Origin: DSNY01 sp016861185
Lineage (GTDB): Bacteria > Pseudomonadota > Gammaproteobacteria > Burkholderiales > Burkholderiaceae_F
Assembly (NCBI GenBank): GCA_030263275.1
Contig: SZOR01000011.1
Span: 1 to 61,566 of the forward strand
Length of the DNA: 61,566 nt
Direction of reading: 5' to 3'
Shown here: in pieces, positions 8,535 through 16,666 of the stretch
How the letters are laid out: each line of letters opens with the position of its first letter
Position numbering within the stretch: position 1 is the first letter of the stretch
Made by a program: the position numbers and the translations under genes
Notes under the pieces: model-generated
Databases searched by the model: none
What the model was told of the DNA's origin: nothing
Seen by the model: the letters and a program-made list of their open reading frames with translations, nothing else

Positions 8535-9287
8535 ATGGAGCTTTACATCGTCACCGGCGCATCGCGCGGGCTGGGGCGCGCGATCGTGGAACAGCTGCTC
8601 GCGCGCGAGCGCGTGCTGCTGACGATCTCGCGCAGACCCGATCGCGCGCTGGACGCCGCCGCCGCGGCGAAGGGTGCGAAGCTCGAGCAATGGGCGCTCG
8701 ACCTGGCGCACGACGTGGGTGCCGCCGCGCGACTCGAAGCCTGGCTGCACGCGCAGCCGCGCGAACGCTTTGCGACGGTGACGCTGATCAACAACGCCGG
8801 GCTGCTGGGCAAGGTCGGACCGATCGATATCAGCGATGCCGAAACCCTCGCAGCCGTACTGCGCGTCGGACTCGAAGCGCCGCTGGTGCTGACGAGCACG
8901 TTTCTGCGCGCGACGCGCGCGTGGCACGCGCAGCGCCGCGTGCTCAACGTCTCGTCGGGTGCGGGACGCCGGCCGATCGCCGGCTGGGCCGCGTACTGCG
9001 CGGCGAAAGCCGGCTTGGATCACTTCTCGCGCGTGACTGCCCTTGACGAGCAACGGCTGCCGAATCCGGCAAGGATCGTTTCGCTCGCCCCGGGCGTCAT
9101 CGACACCGACATGCAGGGCGAACTGCGCGCCTCCGATCCGAGCGGATTTCCCGACATCGAGCAGTTCAGGCAGTTCAAGGCCACGGGACAGCTCGCCGCT
9201 CCCGAAGCCGCCGCCGCGCGCGTGCTCGCCTATCTCGCGCGCGCCGATTTCGGATCCAACCCGGTCGCCGACGTGCGCGACGCCTGA
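8535..9287 (+). CDS. Short-chain dehydrogenase/reductase
   Basis: A 250-residue classical SDR, a cytoplasmic NAD(P)H-dependent oxidoreductase. It shows the cofactor motif TGASRGLG at residues 6-13, NNAG in the fourth strand, a catalytic Ser in VSSGAG and the YxxxK pair in YCAAK. The pattern resembles sepiapterin-reductase or benzil-reductase-like members, but the substrate is unknown. An ATG at 8514 in the same frame overlaps the previous stop; I prefer 8535 because a GGAGG lies 11 bases upstream and MELYIVTGAS is the usual beginning of the fold. Confidence 0.87.
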   Translation: MELYIVTGASRGLGRAIVEQLLARERVLLTISRRPDRALDAAAAAKGAKLEQWALDLAHDVGAAARLEAWLHAQPRERFATVTLINNAGLLGKVGPIDISDAETLAAVLRVGLEAPLVLTSTFLRATRAWHAQRRVLNVSSGAGRRPIAGWAAYCAAKAGLDHFSRVTALDEQRLPNPARIVSLAPGVIDTDMQGELRASDPSGFPDIEQFRQFKATGQLAAPEAAAARVLAYLARADFGSNPVADVRDA

Positions 9288-9301
9288 AGAAGAACACGAC
9301 C

Positions 9302-10816
9302 ATGACCGCCACGCCGCCGCCGGCCGCACCGCAGGACGAGAACCAGATCATCGCCGAGCGCCGCGCCAAACTCGCCAGGCTGCGCCAGCGCGGCCCGGCA
9401 TTTCCGAACGACTTCGTCCGCACGCAGCACGCGGGCGACCTGCAGGCGAAGTACGGCGCGGCCGACCGCGACGCATTGGCGAAGGAAGACGTCGAGGTGG
9501 CGCTCGCCGGCCGCATGATGCTCAAGCGCGTGATGGGCAAGGCGAGCTTCGCCACCGTGCAGGACGGCTCCGGCCGCATCCAGTTCTACGTCACGCCGGA
9601 AGACATCGGCGCCGAGGTGTACGAGGACTTCAAGCATTGGGACCTCGGCGACATCGTCGGCGCGCGCGGCGTGCTGTTCAAGACGCAGAAGGGCGAGCTG
9701 TCGGTGCGTTGCCGCGAACTGCGGCTGCTCGTCAAGTCGCTGCGACCGCTGCCCGACAAGTTTCACGGGCTGGAAGACAAGGAAGCGCGCTACCGCCAGC
9801 GCTATGTCGACCTGATGATGAACGAGTCGACGCGCGCGGCTTTCGTCACGCGCAGCCGCGCGATCGACGCGATGCGGCGCTTCATGACCGAGCACGGATT
9901 CCTCGAGGTCGAGACGCCGATGCTGCAGGTCATCCCCGGCGGCGCGGCGGCCAAGCCGTTCGTCACGCACCACAACGCGCTCGGCATCGACATGTTCCTG
10001 CGCATCGCGCCCGAGCTGTTCCTCAAGCGGCTCGTCGTCGGCGGCTTCGAGCGCGTGTTCGAGATCAACCGCAACTTCCGCAACGAGGGGCTGAGCCCGC
10101 GCCATAACCCCGAGTTCACGATGATGGAGTTCTACGCCGCGTACCACGACTATCGCTGGCTGATGGACTTCACCGAGGCGCTGCTGCGCGAAGTCGCGCT
10201 CGCCGCTACCGGTTCGGCGGTGCTGAACTACCAGGGCCAGACGATCGATCTGTCCGGACCGTTCGCGCGGCTCACGATCGTCGAGGCGATCAAGCGCTAC
10301 GCGCCGCAGTACTCCGACGCGCAGCTCGCCGACCGCGATTACCTGCACGCGGAGCTGGCGCGGCTCGGCAGCACCCATTCGCAGGAGACGGGGCTGGGTG
10401 CGCTGCAGCTCGCGCTGTTCGAGGAAGTGGTCGAGTCGAAGCTCGTGCAGCCGACCTACATCGTCGACTATCCGGTCGAAGTGTCGCCGCTGGCGCGCGC
10501 TTCCGATGCGCGACCCGGAATCACGGAGCGCTTCGAGCTTTACATCGCGGGGCGCGAAACCGCCAACGGCTTCTCCGAGCTGAACGACCCGGAAGACCAG
10601 GCCGCGCGTTTCCTCGAGCAGGTCAAGGCGAAGGAAGCCGGCGACGAGGAGGCGATGTATTACGACGCCGATTACATCCGCGCGCTCGAGTACGGCATGC
10701 CGCCCGCGGCGGGATGCGGCGTGGGCGTGGACCGCTTCATCATGCTGCTCACGGACGCGCCGAGCATCCGCGACGTGCTGCTGTTTCCGCACATGCGCCC
10801 GGAGGAGCGCGGATGA
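9302..10816 (+). CDS. lysS: Lysyl-tRNA synthetase, class II
   Basis: A 504-residue class II lysyl-tRNA synthetase that charges tRNA-Lys. An N-terminal OB-fold anticodon-binding domain (about residues 60-150) is followed by the catalytic core with class II motif 1 around RYRQRYVDLM, motif 2 FRNEGLSPRHNPEFT and motif 3 GCGVGVDRFIMLL near the C-terminus. The length is standard. Its stop overlaps the start of the Nudix gene by 4 bases, so the two are translationally coupled. Confidence 0.97.
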   Translation: MTATPPPAAPQDENQIIAERRAKLARLRQRGPAFPNDFVRTQHAGDLQAKYGAADRDALAKEDVEVALAGRMMLKRVMGKASFATVQDGSGRIQFYVTPEDIGAEVYEDFKHWDLGDIVGARGVLFKTQKGELSVRCRELRLLVKSLRPLPDKFHGLEDKEARYRQRYVDLMMNESTRAAFVTRSRAIDAMRRFMTEHGFLEVETPMLQVIPGGAAAKPFVTHHNALGIDMFLRIAPELFLKRLVVGGFERVFEINRNFRNEGLSPRHNPEFTMMEFYAAYHDYRWLMDFTEALLREVALAATGSAVLNYQGQTIDLSGPFARLTIVEAIKRYAPQYSDAQLADRDYLHAELARLGSTHSQETGLGALQLALFEEVVESKLVQPTYIVDYPVEVSPLARASDARPGITERFELYIAGRETANGFSELNDPEDQAARFLEQVKAKEAGDEEAMYYDADYIRALEYGMPPAAGCGVGVDRFIMLLTDAPSIRDVLLFPHMRPEERG

Positions 10817-11616
10817 AGCTGGACCGCGCGCGCCTGCAAGCGCTGCAGCGGCACCTGCTCGCACGCGCGGACCTGCCGCCGCCAGCGGGATGGATCCGTG
10901 TCTGGCTGTCCGGCAACGCGATCGGCGCGGCGAGCCCGGAAGTTGCCCGCTTTCTCGCTGCACGCGAACCGCGCTGCACGCTGGGCGAGCGCGGCCTCGA
11001 GTTCGTCGACGACGGCTTCGACTTCCGCGATCGCTGCGCATTGCTGGCGGACGCCGCGCACCGGTTGCGCGACGCGGGGCTGTTGCATGGCTGGCGTGAC
11101 GAGCAGCTCGACGTGCGGCCGCTGGCCGGCGGAACGCGGCTCGCGACGATCGAGCGCGCGGCGTGTCGCGCGCTCGGCATCCCCACCCACGCCGTCCACA
11201 TGAACGGCTTCCACGCCGACGGCCGACTGTACGTCGCACGCCGCGCCGACGACAAGCCGATCGATCCGGGCATGTGGGACAACCTGGTGGGCGGCATGGT
11301 GGCCGCCGACGAAAGCGAACTCCAGGCGCTGGCGCGCGAGGCGAAGGAGGAGGCCGGCCTCGATCTGGCGCGACTCGCGCCGGCGCGCGGCGGCTTCGTG
11401 CGCGAGCGCCGGCCGGTACGCGAGGGCTACATGGTCGAGTCGGTGCAGGTGTTCGACGCCGCGCTGCCGCCGGGCTGCGAGCCGCGCAACGAGGACGGCG
11501 AGGTCGCCGCGATCGAGTTGCGCGACATTCCCGAAGTGCTCGACGCGATCGAACGCGACGAGTTCACGCTCGAAGCGGCGCTTGTCACGCTCGACGCCCT
11601 GCTGCGCCGCGCATGA
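10813..11616 (+). CDS. Nudix hydrolase with N-terminal DUF4743 domain
   Basis: A 267-residue protein whose C-terminal half has an exact Nudix box (pattern GX5EX7REUXEEXGU): it starts at the second Gly of VGGMVAADE and runs through LAREAKEEAGL. The N-terminal half (about residues 1-120) fits the DUF4743 region found in thiamine-pyrophosphate-related Nudix proteins of the yeast YJR142W type. It probably removes phosphates from a nucleotide or cofactor analogue; the substrate is not predictable. It is coupled by ATGA overlaps to lysS upstream and to the SbtA-like gene downstream. Confidence 0.83.
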   Translation: MKLDRARLQALQRHLLARADLPPPAGWIRVWLSGNAIGAASPEVARFLAAREPRCTLGERGLEFVDDGFDFRDRCALLADAAHRLRDAGLLHGWRDEQLDVRPLAGGTRLATIERAACRALGIPTHAVHMNGFHADGRLYVARRADDKPIDPGMWDNLVGGMVAADESELQALAREAKEEAGLDLARLAPARGGFVRERRPVREGYMVESVQVFDAALPPGCEPRNEDGEVAAIELRDIPEVLDAIERDEFTLEAALVTLDALLRRA

Positions 11617-12548
11617 TCGATCCGGTCGTCTTCTTCTTCCTGCTCGGCGCCCTCGCACGGCTTGCGAAGAGCGACCTGCGCCTGCCCGAAGCGCTGTACG
11701 AGGCGTTGTCCATCTACCTGCTGCTGGCGATCGGACTAAAAGGCGGTACGCAGCTCGCGCAGCAGCCGCTGGCGTCCGTGCTGCCGCAGGCGCTCGCGGC
11801 GATCGCGCTCGGCGCGACGATCCCGCTGCTGCTGTTTCCGCTGCTGTTCCGTCTCGGCCGGCTGTCGCGCGCCGACAGCGCGTCGATCGCCGCGCACTAC
11901 GGCTCGGTGTCGGTCGTCACCTTCGCGGTCGGGCTGAGCGTGCTGGCGCAGCAGAAGATCGCCGCCGAATCGCACATGGCGTTGCTGGTCGCGCTGATGG
12001 AGGCGCCGGGCATCGTCACCGGCATCGTGCTCGCGCGGCTGGGCGGCCCTCAGCGGATCGCGTGGGGCACGCTGGCGCACGAGGTCGTCTTCGGCAAGAG
12101 CGTGCTGTTGCTGCTCGGCGGGCTCGCGATCGGCGCGCTGGCGGGCCCCGGCGGATTGAAGCCGATCGAGCCGCTGTTCCTCGACCTGTTCAAGGGCGTG
12201 CTCGCGCTGTTCCTGCTCGAGATGGGGCTCGTCGCGGGTGGCCGCCTGGGCGATCTGAAACGCGCCGGCCCGTTCCTGGTCGGCTTCGGCATCGGTGCAC
12301 CGCTCGTGCTCGGCGCGCTCGGCGCGCTCGTCGGCCACGCGATCGGGCTCAGCCTCGGCGGAACGGCGCTGCTCGCCACGCTCGCGGCCAGCGCGTCCTA
12401 CATCGCCGCGCCGGCCGCCATGCGGATCGCGGTGCCGGAGGCCAACCCCGCCCTGTCGATCGGCGTGGCGCTCGGCGTCACGTTCCCGTTCAACATCACG
12501 GTCGGCATTCCGGTCTATCTTCAGTACGCGCGCTGGCTGGGGAGCTGA
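11613..12548 (+). CDS. SbtA-like sodium-dependent bicarbonate transporter
   Basis: A 311-residue, very hydrophobic protein with about ten membrane segments and the internal two-fold pattern of the SbtA family. The N-terminal half has LLLAIGLKGG and IAAHYGSVSVVTFAVGL; the second half has FLLEMGLVAGGRLGDL, ASASYIAAPAAMRIAVPEA and GVTFPFNITVGIPVY. Cyanobacterial SbtA imports bicarbonate with sodium; many relatives sit in non-photosynthetic bacteria with unproven substrates. The start overlaps the Nudix stop. The PII-like gene 2 bases downstream matches the SbtA-SbtB arrangement. Confidence 0.85.
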   Translation: MIDPVVFFFLLGALARLAKSDLRLPEALYEALSIYLLLAIGLKGGTQLAQQPLASVLPQALAAIALGATIPLLLFPLLFRLGRLSRADSASIAAHYGSVSVVTFAVGLSVLAQQKIAAESHMALLVALMEAPGIVTGIVLARLGGPQRIAWGTLAHEVVFGKSVLLLLGGLAIGALAGPGGLKPIEPLFLDLFKGVLALFLLEMGLVAGGRLGDLKRAGPFLVGFGIGAPLVLGALGALVGHAIGLSLGGTALLATLAASASYIAAPAAMRIAVPEANPALSIGVALGVTFPFNITVGIPVYLQYARWLGS

Positions 12549-12550
12549 AC

Positions 12551-12853
12551 ATGCAGTCGCACCCGAAGAAGCTGCTGGTGATCATCGCCGAAGCGGCGCT
12601 CGAGCAGGCGCTGATCCGCGACGCGCGCGCGTTCGGCGCGCACCGCTACACGATCACCGAGGTGCGCGGCGGCGGCGAACGCGGCGATCGCGAAGCGGCC
12701 TGGGAAGCCGATCGTTCGATCGAGATGAAGGTGATCTGTGCGGAGGCGGTCGCCGACCGGCTGGCGTCGCACGTGCTGGCGAACTACGCGCCGCACTACG
12801 CAGTGACGCTGTTCACCGCCGAGGTCGGCGTGTTCAGGCCGCAGAAGTTCTGA
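12551..12853 (+). CDS. PII-like signalling protein (SbtB type)
   Basis: A 100-residue PII-superfamily protein. It opens with the first strand KLLVIIAEAALEQAL and has YTITEVRGGGERG where PII and SbtB proteins carry the T-loop base. It lacks the C-terminal cysteine loop of some cyanobacterial SbtB proteins. SbtB proteins bind adenine nucleotides and gate the SbtA transporter; that role here is inferred from adjacency. It ends 9 bases before the convergent iscX stop, with no visible terminator between. Confidence 0.8.
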   Translation: MQSHPKKLLVIIAEAALEQALIRDARAFGAHRYTITEVRGGGERGDREAAWEADRSIEMKVICAEAVADRLASHVLANYAPHYAVTLFTAEVGVFRPQKF

Positions 12854-12862
12854 ACGACGGAT

Positions 12863-13057
12863 TCACTTCACCTCGTCGATCCACGCCATCTGGATCGCTT
12901 CGAGGATCTTCTCGCCGGAGCGCTTCGGGTCGTCGGAAAAACCCGGCAACTCGCACACCCAGCGATGCAGGTCGACGAAGTTGACGTACTGCGGGTCGAC
13001 GTCCGGGTGTTTCTCCGCCAGCGCGATGGCAACTTCGAGCGAATCGGTCCACTTCAT
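12863..13057 (-). CDS. iscX: Fe-S assembly protein IscX
   Basis: A 64-residue acidic protein, the small IscX/YfhJ partner of the ISC system that binds IscS and modulates cluster synthesis with iron and frataxin. The typical pattern is visible: WTDSLEVAIALAEKHPDVDP, FVDLHRWV and the C-terminal KILEAIQMAWIDE. It is the last gene of the isc operon and overlaps fdx by 4 bases. Confidence 0.94.
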   Translation of the reverse strand: MKWTDSLEVAIALAEKHPDVDPQYVNFVDLHRWVCELPGFSDDPKRSGEKILEAIQMAWIDEVK

Positions 13058-13395
13058 CGACCGCCCTCCTTCACCTGGTTGATCGTGTATTTCGGGATCT
13101 CGATCACGAGGTCCTTGTCCTTGACGATCGCCTGGCACGACAGGCGCGACACCGGCGTCAGGCCCCAGGCCTTGTCGAGCAGGTCGTCTTCGTCCTCGTC
13201 GCTCGGGTCGAGCGTATTGAAGCCCTCGCGCACGATCACGTGGCAGGTCGTGCAGGCGCACGACATCTCGCACGCGTGCTCGATCTCGATGTCGTTCGCG
13301 AGCAGGTTTTGGCAGATGCTTTTGCCCGGCACGGCCTCGATCGTTGCGCCGGCGGGGCAAAGTTCCTCGTGGGGCAGGACCCTGATCTTGGGCAT
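13054..13395 (-). CDS. fdx: ISC-type [2Fe-2S] ferredoxin
   Basis: A 113-residue adrenodoxin-type ferredoxin that supplies electrons during Fe-S cluster assembly. The four cluster ligands are Cys42, Cys48, Cys51 and Cys87; Cys46 is the extra conserved cysteine of this subfamily. The start used is the ATG giving MPKIRVLPHEELCP, which aligns with E. coli Fdx. A GTG two codons upstream overlaps the hscA stop and is an alternative. Confidence 0.95.
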   Translation of the reverse strand: MPKIRVLPHEELCPAGATIEAVPGKSICQNLLANDIEIEHACEMSCACTTCHVIVREGFNTLDPSDEDEDDLLDKAWGLTPVSRLSCQAIVKDKDLVIEIPKYTINQVKEGGR

Positions 13396-13397
13396 GC

Positions 13398-15269
13398 TCA
13401 CTCGGGCAGCACTTCGTCGACGCGCCGCCCGGCGAGTGCGGCCCGGATCGTACGGTCCATCCGGCGCGCGGCGAATTCCTCGGTGCCGTGCGCGAGCCGG
13501 TCGATCGCCGCCTTGATCGCGAGATGGTCGTCGCCGCGCGCGATGTCGATCAGTTCGCGCAGCAGGCGTTCGACCTCCGCGCGTTCGGCGTCGGCGAGCA
13601 GGTCGCCGTCGGCGGCGAGCGCGCCGATCGTCGCCTCGGCCAGGCGCTGCGCCTCGACCTGCTGCTCGCGCAGCGCGCGCGCGGCGACGTCGGCCTCCGC
13701 CGCACCGATCGAGTCCTGCAGCATGCGGGCGATCTCCTCGTCCGTCAGGCCGTACGACGGTTTGACGACGATCGACGCTTCGGCGCCGCTCGTCGTTTCG
13801 CGCGCCGACACCGAAAGCAGACCGTCGGCGTCGACCTGGAAGGTGACGCGGATGCGGGCGGCGCCGGCCGCCATCGGCGGAATGCCGCGCAATTCGAAGC
13901 GGGCGAGCGAGCGGCAGTCGGACACCAGTTCGCGCTCGCCCTGCACGACGTGGATCGCCATCGCCGTCTGGCCGTCGCGGAAGGTCGTGAACTCCTGCGC
14001 GCGCGCGACCGGGATCGTCGAATTGCGCGGGATGATCTTCTCGACCAGCCCGCCCATCGTCTCCAGCCCGAGCGACAGCGGGATCACGTCGAGCAGCAGC
14101 CAGTCCTCGCCCGGCGCGTGATTGCCGGCCAGCAGGTTGGCCTGCATCGCCGCGCCTAGCGCGACGACCTTGTCCGGATCGATGTCGATCAGCGGTTCCT
14201 GCCCGAACAGATCGGCAACCGCCTTGCGCACGTGCGGCATGCGCGTGGCGCCGCCGACCATCACCACACCCTTGACGTCGGCCGGCTTCAGTCCTGCGTC
14301 GCGCAGCGCACGGCGCGCGGCGTCGAGCGTCTTCTGCACGAGATGCTGCGTCATGCCCGCGAAGATGTCGCGCTTGATCGTCAGGTTGATCCAGCGGCCC
14401 TGGCTCAGACGCGCCTGGATCGTCGTGCTGTCCCTCGTCGACAGCGCCTCCTTCGCCGCGCGCGCCTTGACCGTCAGCAGGCTCGTGTCCTCGGGCGGAA
14501 GCAGCGACAGATCGGCCTGCTCGAGCGCCCAGCAGTACAAACGATGGTCGAAGTCGTCGCCTCCCAGCGCTGTGTCGCCGCCGGTGGCGAGCACCTCGAA
14601 CACGCCTTTGGTCAGCTTGAGGATCGAGATGTCGAAGGTCCCGCCGCCGAGGTCGTAGACCGCGTAGACGCCTTCGGCGGCGTTGTCGAGTCCGTAAGCG
14701 AGCGCCGCCGCGGTCGGCTCGTTCAAGAGCCGCAGCACGTTCAATCCGGCCAGCCGCGCCGCGTCGCGCGTGGCCTGCCGCTGCGCGTCGTCGAAGTAGG
14801 CGGGCACGGTCACGACCGCGCCGACCAGCTCGCCGCCGAGCGCGGCCTCGGCGCGCTCGCGCAAGACCCTGAGGATTTCCGCCGACACCTCGACCGGACT
14901 CTTGACGCCGGCGATCGTGCGGATCTGCAGCATGCCGGGCGCGTCGACGAAGTCGTACGGCAGGTTCTCGACGTGCTCGACGTCCTTCACGCCGCGGCCC
15001 ATGAAGCGCTTGACCGAAACGATGGTGTTGCGCGGGTCAGCGGCCTGATGTGCGAGCGCTTCGGCGCCGACTTCGACGCCGCCGCCGGCGCGATAGCGGA
15101 CGACCGAAGGCAGCAGCGCCCTGCCTTGTTCGTCCTCGAGCACGACCGCAACGCTGTTGCGCACCGTGGCGACCAGCGAATTGGTCGTCCCGAGGTCGAT
15201 GCCCACCGCCAGACGCCGCTCGTGCGGCGCGGGCGACATGCCGGGTTCGGCGATCTGCAGCAGCGCCAT
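13398..15269 (-). CDS. hscA: Fe-S assembly chaperone HscA (Hsp70 type)
   Basis: A 623-residue Hsp70 dedicated to Fe-S clusters; with HscB it helps move the new cluster from IscU to target proteins. The nucleotide-binding domain opens with AVGIDLGTTNS and continues with YDLGGGTFDISIL and VVMVGGATRMP. The substrate-binding domain follows from about residue 390. The gene lies between hscB and fdx, as usual. It starts 3 bases after the hscB stop. Confidence 0.96.
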   Translation of the reverse strand: MALLQIAEPGMSPAPHERRLAVGIDLGTTNSLVATVRNSVAVVLEDEQGRALLPSVVRYRAGGGVEVGAEALAHQAADPRNTIVSVKRFMGRGVKDVEHVENLPYDFVDAPGMLQIRTIAGVKSPVEVSAEILRVLRERAEAALGGELVGAVVTVPAYFDDAQRQATRDAARLAGLNVLRLLNEPTAAALAYGLDNAAEGVYAVYDLGGGTFDISILKLTKGVFEVLATGGDTALGGDDFDHRLYCWALEQADLSLLPPEDTSLLTVKARAAKEALSTRDSTTIQARLSQGRWINLTIKRDIFAGMTQHLVQKTLDAARRALRDAGLKPADVKGVVMVGGATRMPHVRKAVADLFGQEPLIDIDPDKVVALGAAMQANLLAGNHAPGEDWLLLDVIPLSLGLETMGGLVEKIIPRNSTIPVARAQEFTTFRDGQTAMAIHVVQGERELVSDCRSLARFELRGIPPMAAGAARIRVTFQVDADGLLSVSARETTSGAEASIVVKPSYGLTDEEIARMLQDSIGAAEADVAARALREQQVEAQRLAEATIGALAADGDLLADAERAEVERLLRELIDIARGDDHLAIKAAIDRLAHGTEEFAARRMDRTIRAALAGRRVDEVLPE

Positions 15270-15272
15270 CGT

Positions 15273-15800
15273 TCAGGCCGCCTCGACCTCGGCCGCGGCG
15301 ACCTCGTCGCCGAACTTCTCGATGAACATCAACTGGCGCACCAGCCCGGCCGCGCGCGGGTAGTCCTGCACACCGTCCAGCGCATCGGCCAGCGCGGCGA
15401 GCGTTTCCTCGCGCAGGCGGCGAACCTCGTCACGCAGCCGGACGAGCGACGCGGGGTCGCGGTCGCTCCGCGCCTCGTCGAGCGCTTCGCGCAGTTCGAG
15501 CTGCCGCACGAGAAACTCGGCCGGCATCGCCGTGTTCGACTCGGCGGCGATCGGTGCGCCGTGGCGCTCGCACAGGTACGCCGCGCGCTTCAGCGGCGAG
15601 CGCAGCGTCTGAAAGGCTTCGTTCGCACGCGTCGCCCACTGCATCGCGACGCGCCTTTCCGCCGCGGACCCGGCGGCGAAGCGATCGGGATGCACCCGTT
15701 CCTGCACGCGCCGATATGCGCGCTCGAGCGCTTCGGCATCGAGGGCGAAGCGTGGCTCGAGGCCGAACAGGGCGAAGTGATCCGGAGCGCGTGTCGTCAC
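15273..15800 (-). CDS. hscB: Fe-S co-chaperone HscB (J-domain)
   Basis: A 175-residue J-protein that brings IscU to HscA and stimulates its ATPase. The J-domain has the HPD tripeptide at residues 37-39 (RVHPDRF) and FALFGLEPRFALD at the start; the C-terminal helical part binds IscU. The start is GTG without a clear ribosome site, and the 76-base gap from iscA is the longest inside the iscS-to-iscX part of the operon. Confidence 0.93.
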   Translation of the reverse strand: MTTRAPDHFALFGLEPRFALDAEALERAYRRVQERVHPDRFAAGSAAERRVAMQWATRANEAFQTLRSPLKRAAYLCERHGAPIAAESNTAMPAEFLVRQLELREALDEARSDRDPASLVRLRDEVRRLREETLAALADALDGVQDYPRAAGLVRQLMFIEKFGDEVAAAEVEAA

Positions 15801-15876
15801 GGAAGTCGGGGGAAACGGAGCGGCCGCTCTGGACGCAGCCGCGGCGAACGGGCCGGCGGCGCCGGCCGCAGGAAGC

Positions 15877-16200
15877 TCAGACGTTGAAGGACTCGCCGCA
15901 ACCGCAGCGGTTCTTCTCTTTCGGGTTGTTGAATCGGAATCCCTCGTTCAGACCCTCGCGCACGAAGTCGAGCTCTGTACCGTCGATGTAGGCGAGGCTC
16001 TTCGGATCGACCAGGATGCGCACGCCGTGGCTCTCGAACTGCTGGTCGTCTGGGTTCACCGCGTCGGCGTATTCGAGCTTGTACGCCATGCCGGAGCATC
16101 CGGTCGTGCGCACGCCCAGGCGCAGGCCGATACCCCGGCCCCGCTTGCTGATGAAGTCGGCCACGTGCCGGGCGGCCCGTTCCGTCATCGTGACTGCCAT
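15877..16200 (-). CDS. iscA: A-type Fe-S carrier IscA
   Basis: A 107-residue A-type carrier that accepts clusters from IscU and delivers them to apoproteins. The three conserved ligands are Cys35 (TTGCSGMAY), Cys99 and Cys101 (CGCGES). The sequence MTERAARHVADF is typical of the IscA N-terminus. It lies 21 bases downstream of iscU in the isc operon. Confidence 0.95.
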   Translation of the reverse strand: MAVTMTERAARHVADFISKRGRGIGLRLGVRTTGCSGMAYKLEYADAVNPDDQQFESHGVRILVDPKSLAYIDGTELDFVREGLNEGFRFNNPKEKNRCGCGESFNV

Positions 16201-16221
16201 GACCTTCTCCCCCGTCGCGAC

Positions 16222-16635
16222 CTAGGCGGCCGCCTTCCGCTCGGCCGGCTGCGCCAGGCCGTGCTTCTGCCTGTAGTCGTTGATCGCGGCCTTGATCGCG
16301 TCTTCGGCCAGGATCGAACAGTGGATCTTGACCGGCGGCAAGGCCAGCTCCTCGGCGATCTGCGTGTTCTTCAGTTGCATCGCCTGGTCGAGCGTCTTGC
16401 CCTTGACCCACTCGGTCACGAGCGACGAGGAGGCGATCGCCGAGCCGCAGCCGTAGGTCTTGAAGCGCGCGTCCTCGATCACGCCCTGCGCGTTGACCTT
16501 GATCTGCAGCTTCATCACGTCGCCGCAGGCCGGCGCGCCGACCATGCCGGTGCCGACGCTGCCGTCGCCCTTGTCGAACGAGCCGACGTTGCGGGGATTC
16601 TCGTAGTGGTCGATGACTTTCTGGCTGTATGACAT
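16222..16635 (-). CDS. iscU: Fe-S scaffold IscU
   Basis: A 137-residue scaffold on which [2Fe-2S] and [4Fe-4S] clusters are built. The cluster-binding cysteines are Cys37, Cys63 and Cys106, and the HscA-recognition motif LPPVK sits at residues 99-103. A short alanine-rich tail follows the usual end. The gene is 31 bases downstream of iscS. Confidence 0.97.
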   Translation of the reverse strand: MSYSQKVIDHYENPRNVGSFDKGDGSVGTGMVGAPACGDVMKLQIKVNAQGVIEDARFKTYGCGSAIASSSLVTEWVKGKTLDQAMQLKNTQIAEELALPPVKIHCSILAEDAIKAAINDYRQKHGLAQPAERKAAA

Positions 16636-16666
16636 GACTTACCTCTTGGTTCGGACTGCGCCGCCG

